NCBI GenBank assembly: GCA_011049095.1
Contig: DSDE01000470.1
Span: 1 to 32,932 of the forward strand
From: Fidelibacterota bacterium
GTDB taxonomy: Bacteria; Fidelibacterota; Fidelibacteria; Fidelibacterales; DSDE01
Direction: 5' to 3'
DNA: 32,932 bases
The notes under the pieces are model-generated. The model saw nothing but the letters and a program-made list of their open reading frames with translations. It was not told the DNA's origin and ran no database searches. Numbering within the stretch: the stretch's first letter is position 1; every line of letters starts with the position of its first letter. A program made the translations under genes and the position numbers. Positions 1 through 7,581 of this stretch are shown here, one piece after another.

Positions 1-322
1 AGCGGAGTCGAAGTGGTGCTTAATTTGGACCTGTCCGTCCTCTGACGGATCAAGCCAAATTAAGAAGAAAACGAATTATGAAATACAGGCATATTTTGGG
101 GATTAAACGGAGAATTCTTGAATCTAATCTGTTAACTCATTATAAACAATGTGCTGATATTTGCTTTTTAGATTATTTAGGACAGCAGTGGCTCAAAATT
201 TAAAATGACACAATTTTAGAATTGTCCACTTTGGGGATTTTTCCAAAAATATGAAAAGTGCAAAACCGGCGAAGAATATTCTAATTAACCATTGATATTA
301 TTGAGCTTGCGCCGTCTTTCTC
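1..322. other. Intergenic region, no gene seen
   Basis: I see no convincing coding frame or RNA gene here. The stretch is AT-rich apart from the first 60 bases. It holds a nested palindrome at 20-63 and a small hairpin at 210-225 (ACAATT, loop TTAG, AATTGT). Read on the minus strand, the small hairpin is followed by a T-rich tail and could end the tRNA transcript, but the stem is only 6 bp. The opening bases AGCGGAGTCGAAG resemble a short motif that I recall as common in intergenic repeats of several phyla; that resemblance is from memory only. Confidence 0.5.
20..63. repeat. Nested palindrome (two-tier hairpin)
   Basis: TTAATTTGG (20-28) pairs exactly with CCAAATTAA (55-63). Inside it, TCCGTC (34-39) pairs exactly with GACGGA (44-49) around a CTCT loop, and the two stems are separated by a symmetric 5x5 internal loop. 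It could be a terminator or processing hairpin of a gene left of the window, or a copy of a dispersed palindromic element. Only one copy was noticed in this window. Confidence 0.55.
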
Positions 323-398
323 TGGTGGACCTGAGGGGATTCGAACCCCTGACCTCCTGGGTGCGATCCAGGCGCGCTCCCAACTGCGCCACAGGCCC
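323..398 (-). tRNA. tRNA-Ala (anticodon CGC)
   Basis: On the minus strand a complete 76-nt cloverleaf can be drawn. The acceptor stem is GGGCCTG with CAGGTCC, including the G3-U70 wobble pair that marks alanine tRNAs. The anticodon stem is CCTGG/CCAGG with loop ATCGCAC, which places CGC at positions 34-36 after the invariant U33. The T arm is AGGGG-TTCGAAT-CCCCT, and the 3' ACCA is encoded. The anticodon reads GCG codons. It stands alone with no other tRNA nearby. Confidence 0.95.
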
Positions 399-655
399 TG
401 GTCGGCGGCAAATATAGCATAATTTCCCCAGAAGCTGAAAACTAAAATTTACCAAAGCTAAGGAAAGCTTCCTCTCAAGTAAAGAAAGTTTCCAGCTTTC
501 CATGTGATTTATTATTCACAGTTCAATTTAGCACAGTGTTTTCAAAAGCTCGGGAAGATATATAGCCATAGAAAGATATCATCAAAGCGTCAAAAATTTC
601 TGTATAAATTCAAAAATATTCTTTCTGCCCTTATATCCTGTTAACTTGTGAAAGC
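399..655. other. Intergenic region with an 8-bp inverted repeat
   Basis: No gene is seen. GGAAAGCT (462-469) and AGCTTTCC (494-501) form a perfect 8-bp inverted repeat around a 24-nt loop. On the minus strand the repeat lies downstream of the GH5 lipoprotein gene and is followed by T-rich sequence, so it may end the glucanase operon before the tRNA. The long loop makes this uncertain. Confidence 0.35.
409..416 (-). promoter_or_regulatory. Probable tRNA promoter, -7 box TATATTTG
   Basis: Minus-strand TATATTTG fits the TAnnTTTG element known from Bacteroidota housekeeping promoters. It lies about 10 nt upstream of the mature tRNA 5' end. A loose upstream element (TTTTCA, about 19 nt further up) is present. 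The placement is right for the tRNA gene; the match to a particular sigma class is inference. Confidence 0.5.
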
Positions 656-1723
656 TTACGGAATTAGAGCTTGCAACAACTGTGGTCTCCAAGATTCGGT
701 ATTGGCATTATAAGCCCCGAATCCACTGCAAAATTCCCAATAAGCCCAGCTCATATTCATCGATTCTGCTGTGTGGCGGACATATTGAGTCCACAATGCG
801 CGGCTCTCCATAGGAGCCCGATGATAAGCGCCAAATTCTCCCAAAAAGACGGGCAGATTTTGTTGGGCGGCCCAGTTTTTTACTTGAGAAAGGTCAGCGA
901 TGATGTTTTGTTGCTGCTGTGGTGTACCGCTCCAGGTAGTTCCCAGCCACGCTTCAGAACCTTCATTCCATCCTGCGCCCTGATGGGTAAATTGAAATGG
1001 CTCATAATAGTGAAAAGTGAAGATTATATTGTCTTCATCGTCTGGAATTTTGAGCTTATTCATCGCTGCAATGCCTCCCCATTCTGCCGTGCCAATGATG
1101 AGGGTGTGCACCGAATCAATGGCGCGAATGGTGTCAATGGCTTCTGCCAAAAGCTCATTCCAAAGCTCCGCCGTCAGATTATCATGGGGTTCATTGAGCA
1201 CTTCATAAAAAAGAGCAGTATCGCCATATTGAAATACTGTGGCAATTTGCTTCCAAATTTCCAGAAAGCGCTTCCGATGGGCTTCCGGCTCACTGAATAT
1301 TTCCACGTAATGATGAAAATCAATGATGGGAGCAAGACCGACTCTTTCAGACTGAGCCACTACCCATTGAACTCGGGTGAGAAATGATGGCTCGATGGTG
1401 TGTGGCGCAACGGGAAGCGCGTGGGCGCTCCAGCGAATGGGAACCCGTACCGCAGTGAAGCCGGCAGCAGCGATGCTATCGAAATAGTGGCTATGCAAAG
1501 TAACGCCCCATTCTCCCTCAGCAGGCGCTTCCAAGGCGTTACCCAAATTCATCGTGCGGCCTAAAAGCTCATTCCTGGCAAAGGGGTCTGCCTCTAGAAA
1601 TTGCTTATTTTCAGCAGGTTTTTTCTCATCAGGACAGGCCGCCGCCCAAAAAAGCGTCATTATTAGCAAGCAAAGAATTTTAACTGGTGATATTTGATTA
1701 AAAAATTTTGATTTAAGATTCAT
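656..1723 (-). CDS. GH5 family endoglucanase-like lipoprotein
   Basis: A 355-residue protein starting at the ATG at 1723, chosen because GGAG sits 7 nt upstream and a lipoprotein signal follows directly (hydrophobic core, then WAAAC with Cys30). The open frame continues upstream to 1795 without a signal. The rest is a GH5 (beta/alpha)8 barrel: NLGNALEAP near residue 60, VRVPIRW near 91, IDFHHY near 134, the acid/base in VLNEPH (Glu178), FTFHYYEPF near 235, and the nucleophile in FLGEFG (Glu296). GH5 enzymes of this layout usually cut internal beta-1,4 or mixed-linkage glucan bonds; the exact substrate is not readable here. It is probably anchored in the outer membrane. It is the last gene of the GH3-GH5-GH5 operon, 80 nt after the preceding gene. 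Confidence 0.9.
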   Translation of the reverse strand: MNLKSKFFNQISPVKILCLLIMTLFWAAACPDEKKPAENKQFLEADPFARNELLGRTMNLGNALEAPAEGEWGVTLHSHYFDSIAAAGFTAVRVPIRWSAHALPVAPHTIEPSFLTRVQWVVAQSERVGLAPIIDFHHYVEIFSEPEAHRKRFLEIWKQIATVFQYGDTALFYEVLNEPHDNLTAELWNELLAEAIDTIRAIDSVHTLIIGTAEWGGIAAMNKLKIPDDEDNIIFTFHYYEPFQFTHQGAGWNEGSEAWLGTTWSGTPQQQQNIIADLSQVKNWAAQQNLPVFLGEFGAYHRAPMESRALWTQYVRHTAESMNMSWAYWEFCSGFGAYNANTESWRPQLLQALIP

Positions 1724-1747
1724 CTTTTCTCCATTTTCTATTCCCAA

Positions 1748-1765
1748 AGCCCAGCGATATGGGCT
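1748..1765 (-). repeat. Intercistronic hairpin in glucanase operon
   Basis: AGCCCA (1748-1753) and TGGGCT (1760-1765) form a perfect 6-bp stem with a 6-nt loop in the 80-nt gap between the two GH5 genes. On the transcribed strand the stem is followed by TTTGGG. It might set the relative amounts of the two GH5 messages by partial termination or RNA protection; that is inference from position only. Confidence 0.35.
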
Positions 1766-1803
1766 CCTTCGTCGCATTTCACAGGGTAACCTCAACCTTA
1801 ACC

Positions 1804-3654
1804 TTATTGCAAAAGCACCAATTTTTGGCTTGCACTTTTATTGTTGAGGGTGATTTTCAGGAGGTAGATACCTGATGCTATCCGCTGTCCTTTATTATTT
1901 TGTCCCTGCCACTCTAAATCGTAGCGTCCACTGTCGCGTTTTTCATTTGCTAATGTGGCAATTTTTTTCCCAGAGAGGTCAGTGATGAAGGCTTTAACTT
2001 GATGTTTGCCCTGAAGCACAATGGGTATTTTGATGATATTATTGAAAGGATTGGGATAGGCATCACCGATAAAGGCCGTGGGGAGGAGAGGCTTGAGAAT
2101 TTTCGTGCTGCTGACTGAAAAGTTGAGGCGATTAAAGTTAAAACCATTTTGGAGTATTCTCAGGGTAAGAATTTGTTCACCTTCACTGAGGCTGAGGTTT
2201 TCAATGCTGATAGTGTTCCAGTTTTGCCAGCCGCCGGTGGAAGGCAAAGATATTTCTCCCCCCAGAGGCTGATTATTAATGAGGAGCTGAATTTTTCCGT
2301 TATTACCCGGGGCTGCGAAGCGAAATTCGAGGCGATAGATACCAGAAATCTGCACATCTGCAGTGTAGTTTAGCCATTCGCCGGGTTCTGTCCAACCCAC
2401 ATTAAATGCAGCGCCGTTGGTATCGTTGCTTGCCTGAATATCTACACCATCGTTGCGATAGCTGTAGCCCAGATTCCAGGGCATATCCACATCCCACCGG
2501 GTCTTTTTGTATTCATTATCGCTGTAGGTCTGTTCATAAATACCCATATCATAATCCACCGCGTCAATGATTCCGGGGATAAGATGCTCTTTAAAGGGAA
2601 TGGGCTTATTGCCATATTCGGGATGGATCTGGGCATAGAGAATATCGGGGTGGAAGCTGCAATTTTCGGTTTTCAAGTTTTCGGCAAACTGAAAGAGCAG
2701 AGCTGTGGCCAGGTTTTCGTTGGGTTTTTGCCCTGTACCGTTCCAGTAATTGGTGAGCACATCAAATCCCTGGGGAAGGTTTGCTGACCAAGGTGAACTA
2801 ATGCTTTCAAATTTTTTGTGCGTCCAGGTGCACCAGCCAATATTGAGCTGCTCAGACATTCTCAAGGCCTCAAAATGCCAGTCATTGGAATTTTCGCCAG
2901 TTTCACCCAGCCAGAGGGGAATATTCCAGTCTTTACGAAGATTGACATACTGGCCAAAACTGCCTTCATTGGTTTCATTCCAATATTTATGAAATGAATA
3001 AACCATATTGGCATCAAAAGGCGGCGTGAGCTGATCAAAGTCTGTGGCGTACCAATTGCCTTCCACAAAAACAATGTGATTTTGGTCCACCTGCCGAATA
3101 GCGTTGGTGATATCCATCATCAGGCCTTTCAGATCAAGATTGCTGATACCTTCCGGCAGTACCGGCTCATTGATGAAATCATAGCCGATGATGAGGGTAT
3201 CCTGGGCATAATATGCAGCGATGGCTTGCCAGATTTCGATGGTAAACTGCTTGTATTTATTTTCCAGCCAGAGCCGTGCCGTGCCGTCGCTGTCGCTGAT
3301 AACGTCGAGAATCTGATTGCGAATTGAGCTGGGTGAACCAAAGCCGGGGAATTTAAGCATATAGCCCTCTGGCACCAGCCAGCCTCCCAGCCCGATTCCT
3401 CTGAGAAGGATGGGATTGTCCTGATTATCAAGAATCTCTTGACCTGATGTGCGGAAAAAGGCATTGAGGGCGCTGATAGTCAGAAAAAGAAGGATCGCGC
3501 TTCGGAGAAGAAGCGCTTTCACCTTTGGGGATAGGACACCAGACAAGGAGTGGGACTGGTGAGCTTTTTGATTTTGAAGCCGGTAAGATATGCCGACAGG
3601 TCTTTTTCGGGTACAGAGATTCTGCGCTTTTTCAATATTCGTATTAGAGCTCAT
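1804..3654 (-). CDS. GH5-CBM6 glucanase with C-terminal sorting domain, barrel apparently shortened
   Basis: A 616-residue protein starting at the ATG at 3654 (AGGAG 6 nt upstream). A hydrophobic export segment lies near residues 48-66 after an unusually long N-terminal tail. Next come GH5 sequences: LLRGIGLGGWLVPEG (83-97), acid/base in FINEP (Glu163), nucleophile in WLGETGE (Glu251). A CBM6-like carbohydrate-binding module follows (about 361-514, with DGVDIQ, VGWTEPGEWLNY and TGGWQNW). Last is a T9SS/FlgD-like domain (about 521-616, with YPNPFN, DLSGKKI and ASGIYLLKI). Odd point: near residues 119-120 the text jumps from NQILDVI straight to SDSDGTARLW, so the stretch that normally carries the conserved Arg and the DMHxAPGGQ motif is absent. 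The frame stays open. Probably a secreted or surface beta-glucanase by descent, with doubtful activity. Confidence 0.85.
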   Translation of the reverse strand: MSSNTNIEKAQNLCTRKRPVGISYRLQNQKAHQSHSLSGVLSPKVKALLLRSAILLFLTISALNAFFRTSGQEILDNQDNPILLRGIGLGGWLVPEGYMLKFPGFGSPSSIRNQILDVISDSDGTARLWLENKYKQFTIEIWQAIAAYYAQDTLIIGYDFINEPVLPEGISNLDLKGLMMDITNAIRQVDQNHIVFVEGNWYATDFDQLTPPFDANMVYSFHKYWNETNEGSFGQYVNLRKDWNIPLWLGETGENSNDWHFEALRMSEQLNIGWCTWTHKKFESISSPWSANLPQGFDVLTNYWNGTGQKPNENLATALLFQFAENLKTENCSFHPDILYAQIHPEYGNKPIPFKEHLIPGIIDAVDYDMGIYEQTYSDNEYKKTRWDVDMPWNLGYSYRNDGVDIQASNDTNGAAFNVGWTEPGEWLNYTADVQISGIYRLEFRFAAPGNNGKIQLLINNQPLGGEISLPSTGGWQNWNTISIENLSLSEGEQILTLRILQNGFNFNRLNFSVSSTKILKPLLPTAFIGDAYPNPFNNIIKIPIVLQGKHQVKAFITDLSGKKIATLANEKRDSGRYDLEWQGQNNKGQRIASGIYLLKITLNNKSASQKLVLLQ

Positions 3655-3689
3655 TAATACTCCTGACGCTTTTCTCTGCATATCTTAGA

Positions 3690-5927
3690 TTATTTTACGA
3701 TGAAGCCTTTGCTCAATTCGCCTATCATCACAGTAAAGTCTCCCGGCTCAGTGACTCGTTTCAGATCTCGGTTGATAAAGCTCAAATCTTCACTGTTTAG
3801 TGTAAATGTGACATCTTTGCTTTCGCCGGGCTGAAGCTCGATTTTTTTAAAGCCCTTGAGTTTACGAACTGATGGGGTTATGGAGGCCACCTCATCCCGG
3901 GTGTAGAGCTCTACGCTTTCTTTGCCGGCTTTCTTGCCGCTGTTTTTTATGGTCACTGTGATAGTAAGTGGTGTTTTTGGGGAAAGAATATCACTACTGA
4001 GGCGCAGATTGTCGTATTTAAAAGTGGTGTAGCTGAGGCCAAAGCCAAAGGGCCATTGTGGATTATACTGATTGGGTGGCGTGGCTTCACTGGTTTTGTG
4101 GTCATAGGTCATCAGGTCATTGACAAAGCGCGGATAAGTGAAAGGCAGTTTGCCACTGGGGTTCACATCGCCAAAAAGCACATCGGCTATGGCTATTGCA
4201 CCTTCCATTCCTGGCAGATAGGCCATGAGGATGGCATTGGCTTTCTCTTCGATGGGTCTTACGATGCGGGGACGGCCTTCTATCAGAACCATCACAATGG
4301 GTTTGCCTGTGGCAGCCAGTGCTTTAAAAAGTTCATACTGTACATCGGGAAGGCTCAGATCGTTGATATTGCCCGGTGTTTCACAGTAGGGCTCTTCACC
4401 GAGACAGACAACAATGGCATCAGCGTCTTTGGCTGCCTGTACAGCTTGTCTTATGTTGCCATTTTGATCAAAATCAGAACCCGGTGCATAAATAACATTC
4501 TTTTTGCCGATCTTTTTCTGAATGGCTTCCAGGACGGTGTATTTTTCCCGCGGGTAAAGTGCCTCTTGATCACCCTGCCAGGTAATAGTCCAGCCGCCGT
4601 TAAGAACCGAGATCTTGTTGGCTGTGGGACCTGTCACCAGCACTTTTTTGTCTTTTTTCAGCGGCAGTGTATTATTTTCATTTTTTAGAAGGGTCATCAC
4701 ATCCCGGGCTGCTTCCAGATTCACTTTCTGAGATTCTGTGGTGGCGATGCGGGCAATTAGTTTTGGGTCGGGAACGGCGCTTTTAAAAAGACCCAAACGG
4801 TATTTTACCTTTAGAATACGGGTAACGGCATCGTCAATGCGGCTCATAGGCACTTCACCGCTTTTTACCAAATCGATTAAATGGATGAAAAAGCTGTAAT
4901 CATAGGGCACCATACTCATGTCATTTCCTGCCAGTACGGCCATCTTGACCGCTTCACGCTGGTCTTTGGCCACCTTTTCCCGCTCGTAGAGATTATTGAT
5001 GTCATTCCAGTCCGTGACGATAAATCCTTCAAAACCCAGCTCATTTTTTAGCAGCTCAGTCAGATAAAAATAGCTGGCGTGAACGGGCTCGCCATTGATT
5101 TCGCTGCTATTGACCATTACCGTCAGTGCACCGGCATCAACAGCCGCAGCAAATGTTGGCAGAAATGTTTCCCTCAGCTCACGAATCGGAATCAAAGCCG
5201 GCGTGCGGTCTTTACCTGTGGTGGGGACGCTGTAGCCCAGATAATGTTTGGCGCAGGCAGCGACCCGGTTATCGGCTGAAACATCTTCGCCTTGCATATG
5301 TTCTACATAGATTCTGCCCATAGTTTTCGCCAAATAAGTGTCTTCGCCAAAGGTTTCCCACAGGCGGGGCCAGAGTGGATTGCGCCCCATTCCTAAAACT
5401 GGATTAAAATTCCAGGGAATGCCGGAAGCCCTGGTCTCCATAGCTGTGATGTCAGCGCTTTTTCGCAACAGATCAAGATTTCGGGAAGCTGCAATGGCAA
5501 TAGACTGGGGAAATAGTGTGGCGCCTGCAGTATAAGTCGCCCCATGAATAGCATCAATGCCATAAATAACGGGGATTTTGTTCTGAGTTTTCTGCACATT
5601 TGCATCAATAGCGCCAATAATTTCATGCCAATATTCAGGTGTGTGGGCCTTATCCCATACATTAAGGATGGATCCTACGTGATACTTTAAGATAGCTTCT
5701 TCCAGCTTTTCCGGGTCCAGTTGGTGATCTTGATGCGCGTTGCCGGTTTGCTTGCTTACCACCTGTATGGTCACCTGAGTCATCTGTCCGACCTTCTCTT
5801 CCAGGGTCATTTTTGATAAAAGCTCACGAACAAATTGGTCTTCTTCGCTTTTCTCTGCTTTATGGCCACACGCAAGGGATAGCAGCGTCACAGAAATTAG
5901 TACAGCAATTCCTTTCTTTCCTTTCAT
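3690..5927 (-). CDS. GH3 family beta-glucosidase-like lipoprotein
   Basis: A 745-residue protein starting at the ATG at 5927 (AAGGAAAGAG just upstream), with a short lipoprotein signal ending SLAC (Cys20). The GH3 N-terminal barrel shows GIDAIHGATY near 123, the KH pair at 227-228 and the nucleophile in VTDWND (Asp306). The C-terminal domain has GEEPYCET, whose Glu516 aligns with the acid/base of plant-type exo-glucanases (PYTET). A fibronectin-III-like end follows (ELYTRDEVAS, then LKGFKKIELQPGES). It should release glucose from beta-linked gluco-oligosaccharides in the periplasm or at the outer membrane, finishing the work of the two GH5 proteins. It is the first gene of the operon, downstream of a candidate sigma-54 promoter and divergent from the sensor operon. 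Confidence 0.93.
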   Translation of the reverse strand: MKGKKGIAVLISVTLLSLACGHKAEKSEEDQFVRELLSKMTLEEKVGQMTQVTIQVVSKQTGNAHQDHQLDPEKLEEAILKYHVGSILNVWDKAHTPEYWHEIIGAIDANVQKTQNKIPVIYGIDAIHGATYTAGATLFPQSIAIAASRNLDLLRKSADITAMETRASGIPWNFNPVLGMGRNPLWPRLWETFGEDTYLAKTMGRIYVEHMQGEDVSADNRVAACAKHYLGYSVPTTGKDRTPALIPIRELRETFLPTFAAAVDAGALTVMVNSSEINGEPVHASYFYLTELLKNELGFEGFIVTDWNDINNLYEREKVAKDQREAVKMAVLAGNDMSMVPYDYSFFIHLIDLVKSGEVPMSRIDDAVTRILKVKYRLGLFKSAVPDPKLIARIATTESQKVNLEAARDVMTLLKNENNTLPLKKDKKVLVTGPTANKISVLNGGWTITWQGDQEALYPREKYTVLEAIQKKIGKKNVIYAPGSDFDQNGNIRQAVQAAKDADAIVVCLGEEPYCETPGNINDLSLPDVQYELFKALAATGKPIVMVLIEGRPRIVRPIEEKANAILMAYLPGMEGAIAIADVLFGDVNPSGKLPFTYPRFVNDLMTYDHKTSEATPPNQYNPQWPFGFGLSYTTFKYDNLRLSSDILSPKTPLTITVTIKNSGKKAGKESVELYTRDEVASITPSVRKLKGFKKIELQPGESKDVTFTLNSEDLSFINRDLKRVTEPGDFTVMIGELSKGFIVK

Positions 5928-6032
5928 CTCTTTCCTTTCCTTCGAATGGTTATTTTGCGTAATCAATTATTCTGAGTCATCCTCACTAGACAATTGCCTT
6001 TTATTCCAAATTCTTTCATTGTATAAATAAAG

Positions 6033-6047
6033 ACAAGCGCCGTGCCA
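6033..6047 (-). promoter_or_regulatory. Candidate sigma-54 promoter of the glucanase operon
   Basis: Minus strand reads TGGCAC-GGCGC-TTGT against the sigma-54 consensus TGGCAC-N5-TTGC: a perfect -24 block (even TGGCACG), correct spacing, and one mismatch in the -12 block. Initiation would fall near 6021, giving a leader of about 95 nt before the GH3 ATG. The divergent operon encodes a sigma-54 activator, which makes the match much more likely to be functional. Confidence 0.65.
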
Positions 6048-6150
6048 TAAATATTTTTGTTTTCTGCCTTTCCCGAATATATATAAAGCAATAAATAGGA
6101 TTCTTTTGCCCAGGAATCGGCAATTATCTGTATATATTTAATAATTATGC

Positions 6151-6165
6151 TTATCAATTTGATAA
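6151..6165. promoter_or_regulatory. Palindrome between the divergent operons, possible operator
   Basis: TTATCAA-T-TTGATAA is a perfect 7-bp inverted repeat with a single central base. It lies about 70-100 nt upstream of the sensor operon start and about 105 nt upstream of the -24 box of the leftward promoter. That distance fits an enhancer site for the sigma-54 activator or an operator for the sensor operon. AT-richness lowers the weight of the match. Confidence 0.35.
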
Positions 6166-6219
6166 TAGTCAGAAAAGAGAAAAAGTTGTATTTTATGGTG
6201 AAAGGAAAACGTCGGAGAA

Positions 6220-7581
6220 GTGACGGTAAATAAAAAAGAAGAAAAGAATCCAATGGTGCGAGAAGCACTAGAGCCGCTTGGGAATCGCTTCACAATCGTT
6301 TTCATTTTGGTTGTTACCGCGCTGATTATAACGTTTGTGATGTATATTTTGCCTCATCCGGCCAATGTATTTCAAAATGAAAAGCTTGTAAAACTTACCT
6401 ATGTGGACCATATTTCGCCGGCACATCAGCAGATTATAGATGATTTCAACCGGCAGCATAAGGGTAAAATTGAAGTTGTGCCTGTTAACTTGCCATTCTC
6501 AAAATTTACCACCAATGAGAGAAAGGAGCTTATAGCCCGGTCTTTGCGGAGCCACAGCAGCCGCATTGATATTTTTACGGTGGACCTTATCTGGGTGCCC
6601 CGCTTTGCCAAGTGGGCTGAGCCGCTGGACCGCTGGATTGAGCCAGTTCATTCAGGCAAAATTATGTCTCAGGCGCTGCAGAGCTGCTATCATAATAATC
6701 AGTTGGTTGGCTTGCCCCAATATCTGGATGTGGGAGCTATGTTTTTTCGGCGGGACCTTCTGGAAAAAATTCCTGATTCTCCTGAATTGATAAAAACATT
6801 ACGAAAAGGCATCAGTTGGGATGAGCTGCTGGCACTGAAAATCTATTTTCCCCAGAGCTATCTCTATAATTTTCAAGGGAAAGCCTACGAGGGATTGATG
6901 TGCAATTATGTTGAAATTATCCATAGCATGGGTGGCTATCTCCAGGAAGGAAAACACTTGGCGCTGAAGCATCCGATTCAGGAAGAAGCCCTGAGTTTTA
7001 TGAGGCAGCTAATCAAGGATCGTATTGTCCCTAAAGAGATAACAGGTTTTGATGAAAACCGCAGCTATGAATTTGCACTATTAAATGACATACCCTTTTT
7101 CCGGGGCTGGCCCAGTTTTCCAGAAGAATTTTTGAAAGATGCCCGCTTCAGTGCAAAAGTCCCTTTTCTGGAGCTGGCCCCGCTGCCACATTTTGAAGAA
7201 AAGACCTCCACATCAATCTTTGGCGGCTGGAATCTGATGATCAACCGTGATTGTAAAAATAAAGCAGAGGCGGTAACTTTTCTTAAATATATTACTGATT
7301 TGCCGGCTCAGCAGACACTATTTGTGAAGGGACGCTATCTGCCGGTAAATCGTGTTTTTTATGAGCGGGGCGGTGTTTCTATGGATAGCCGAAATGCTGA
7401 TGTGCTACTGCGTATGCTACAAAATGGCAGCTATCGACCCTCGTTGGAGGATTATACAAAAAACTCAGATATCATCAGCTTTTATCTTAATCGGGCGCTA
7501 AAGGGGGAGCTTGAGCCTTCTGAGGCCTTGGAGGGCGCTGAAAGCTTTATAAAAAGCGGGCAGGTGATTCCCTATCAATGA
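6220..7581 (+). CDS. Membrane-anchored extracellular solute-binding protein (sensor partner)
   Basis: The frame opens at GTG 6220 (453 residues) or ATG 6253 (442 residues). GGAG lies only 2 nt before the GTG, so the ATG is a serious alternative. A single hydrophobic segment (about residues 24-46, FTIVFILVVTALIITFVMYI) has no cleavage site and should tether the protein. The rest resembles family-1 ABC sugar-binding proteins: DFNRQHKGKIEVV near 77, a DIFTVD-IWVPRFA block near 118, GLPQYLDVGAMFFRRDLL near 165, and SIFGGWNLMINRDCKNK near 330. No permease or ATPase genes are nearby. The stop overlaps the kinase start by 4 bases (ATGA), so it most likely senses sugars for the kinase rather than feeding a transporter. 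Confidence 0.85.
   Translation: MTVNKKEEKNPMVREALEPLGNRFTIVFILVVTALIITFVMYILPHPANVFQNEKLVKLTYVDHISPAHQQIIDDFNRQHKGKIEVVPVNLPFSKFTTNERKELIARSLRSHSSRIDIFTVDLIWVPRFAKWAEPLDRWIEPVHSGKIMSQALQSCYHNNQLVGLPQYLDVGAMFFRRDLLEKIPDSPELIKTLRKGISWDELLALKIYFPQSYLYNFQGKAYEGLMCNYVEIIHSMGGYLQEGKHLALKHPIQEEALSFMRQLIKDRIVPKEITGFDENRSYEFALLNDIPFFRGWPSFPEEFLKDARFSAKVPFLELAPLPHFEEKTSTSIFGGWNLMINRDCKNKAEAVTFLKYITDLPAQQTLFVKGRYLPVNRVFYERGGVSMDSRNADVLLRMLQNGSYRPSLEDYTKNSDIISFYLNRALKGELEPSEALEGAESFIKSGQVIPYQ

Noticed and set aside
285..503. Minus-strand open frame of 72 codons
   Set aside because: It runs through the tRNA-Ala gene; the apparent protein (with VAQLGARLDRTQEVRGSNP) is translated tRNA sequence.
503..520. 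TGTGA and TCACA half-sites resembling a CRP site
   Set aside because: The spacer is 8 instead of 6 and no promoter starts here.
671..1387. Long plus-strand open frame of 238 codons
   Set aside because: It lies antisense to the GH5 lipoprotein gene, has no ribosome site, and its translation shows no domain; it is a shadow of the real gene.
4056..4688. Plus-strand open frame of 210 codons
   Set aside because: It is antisense to the GH3 gene, whose motifs are clear; the translation is low in recognisable structure.
6195..6233. Possible 12-codon leader peptide (ATG 6195 to TAA) before the sensor operon
   Set aside because: It has no ribosome site, and nothing like an attenuator follows; it is too short to support.
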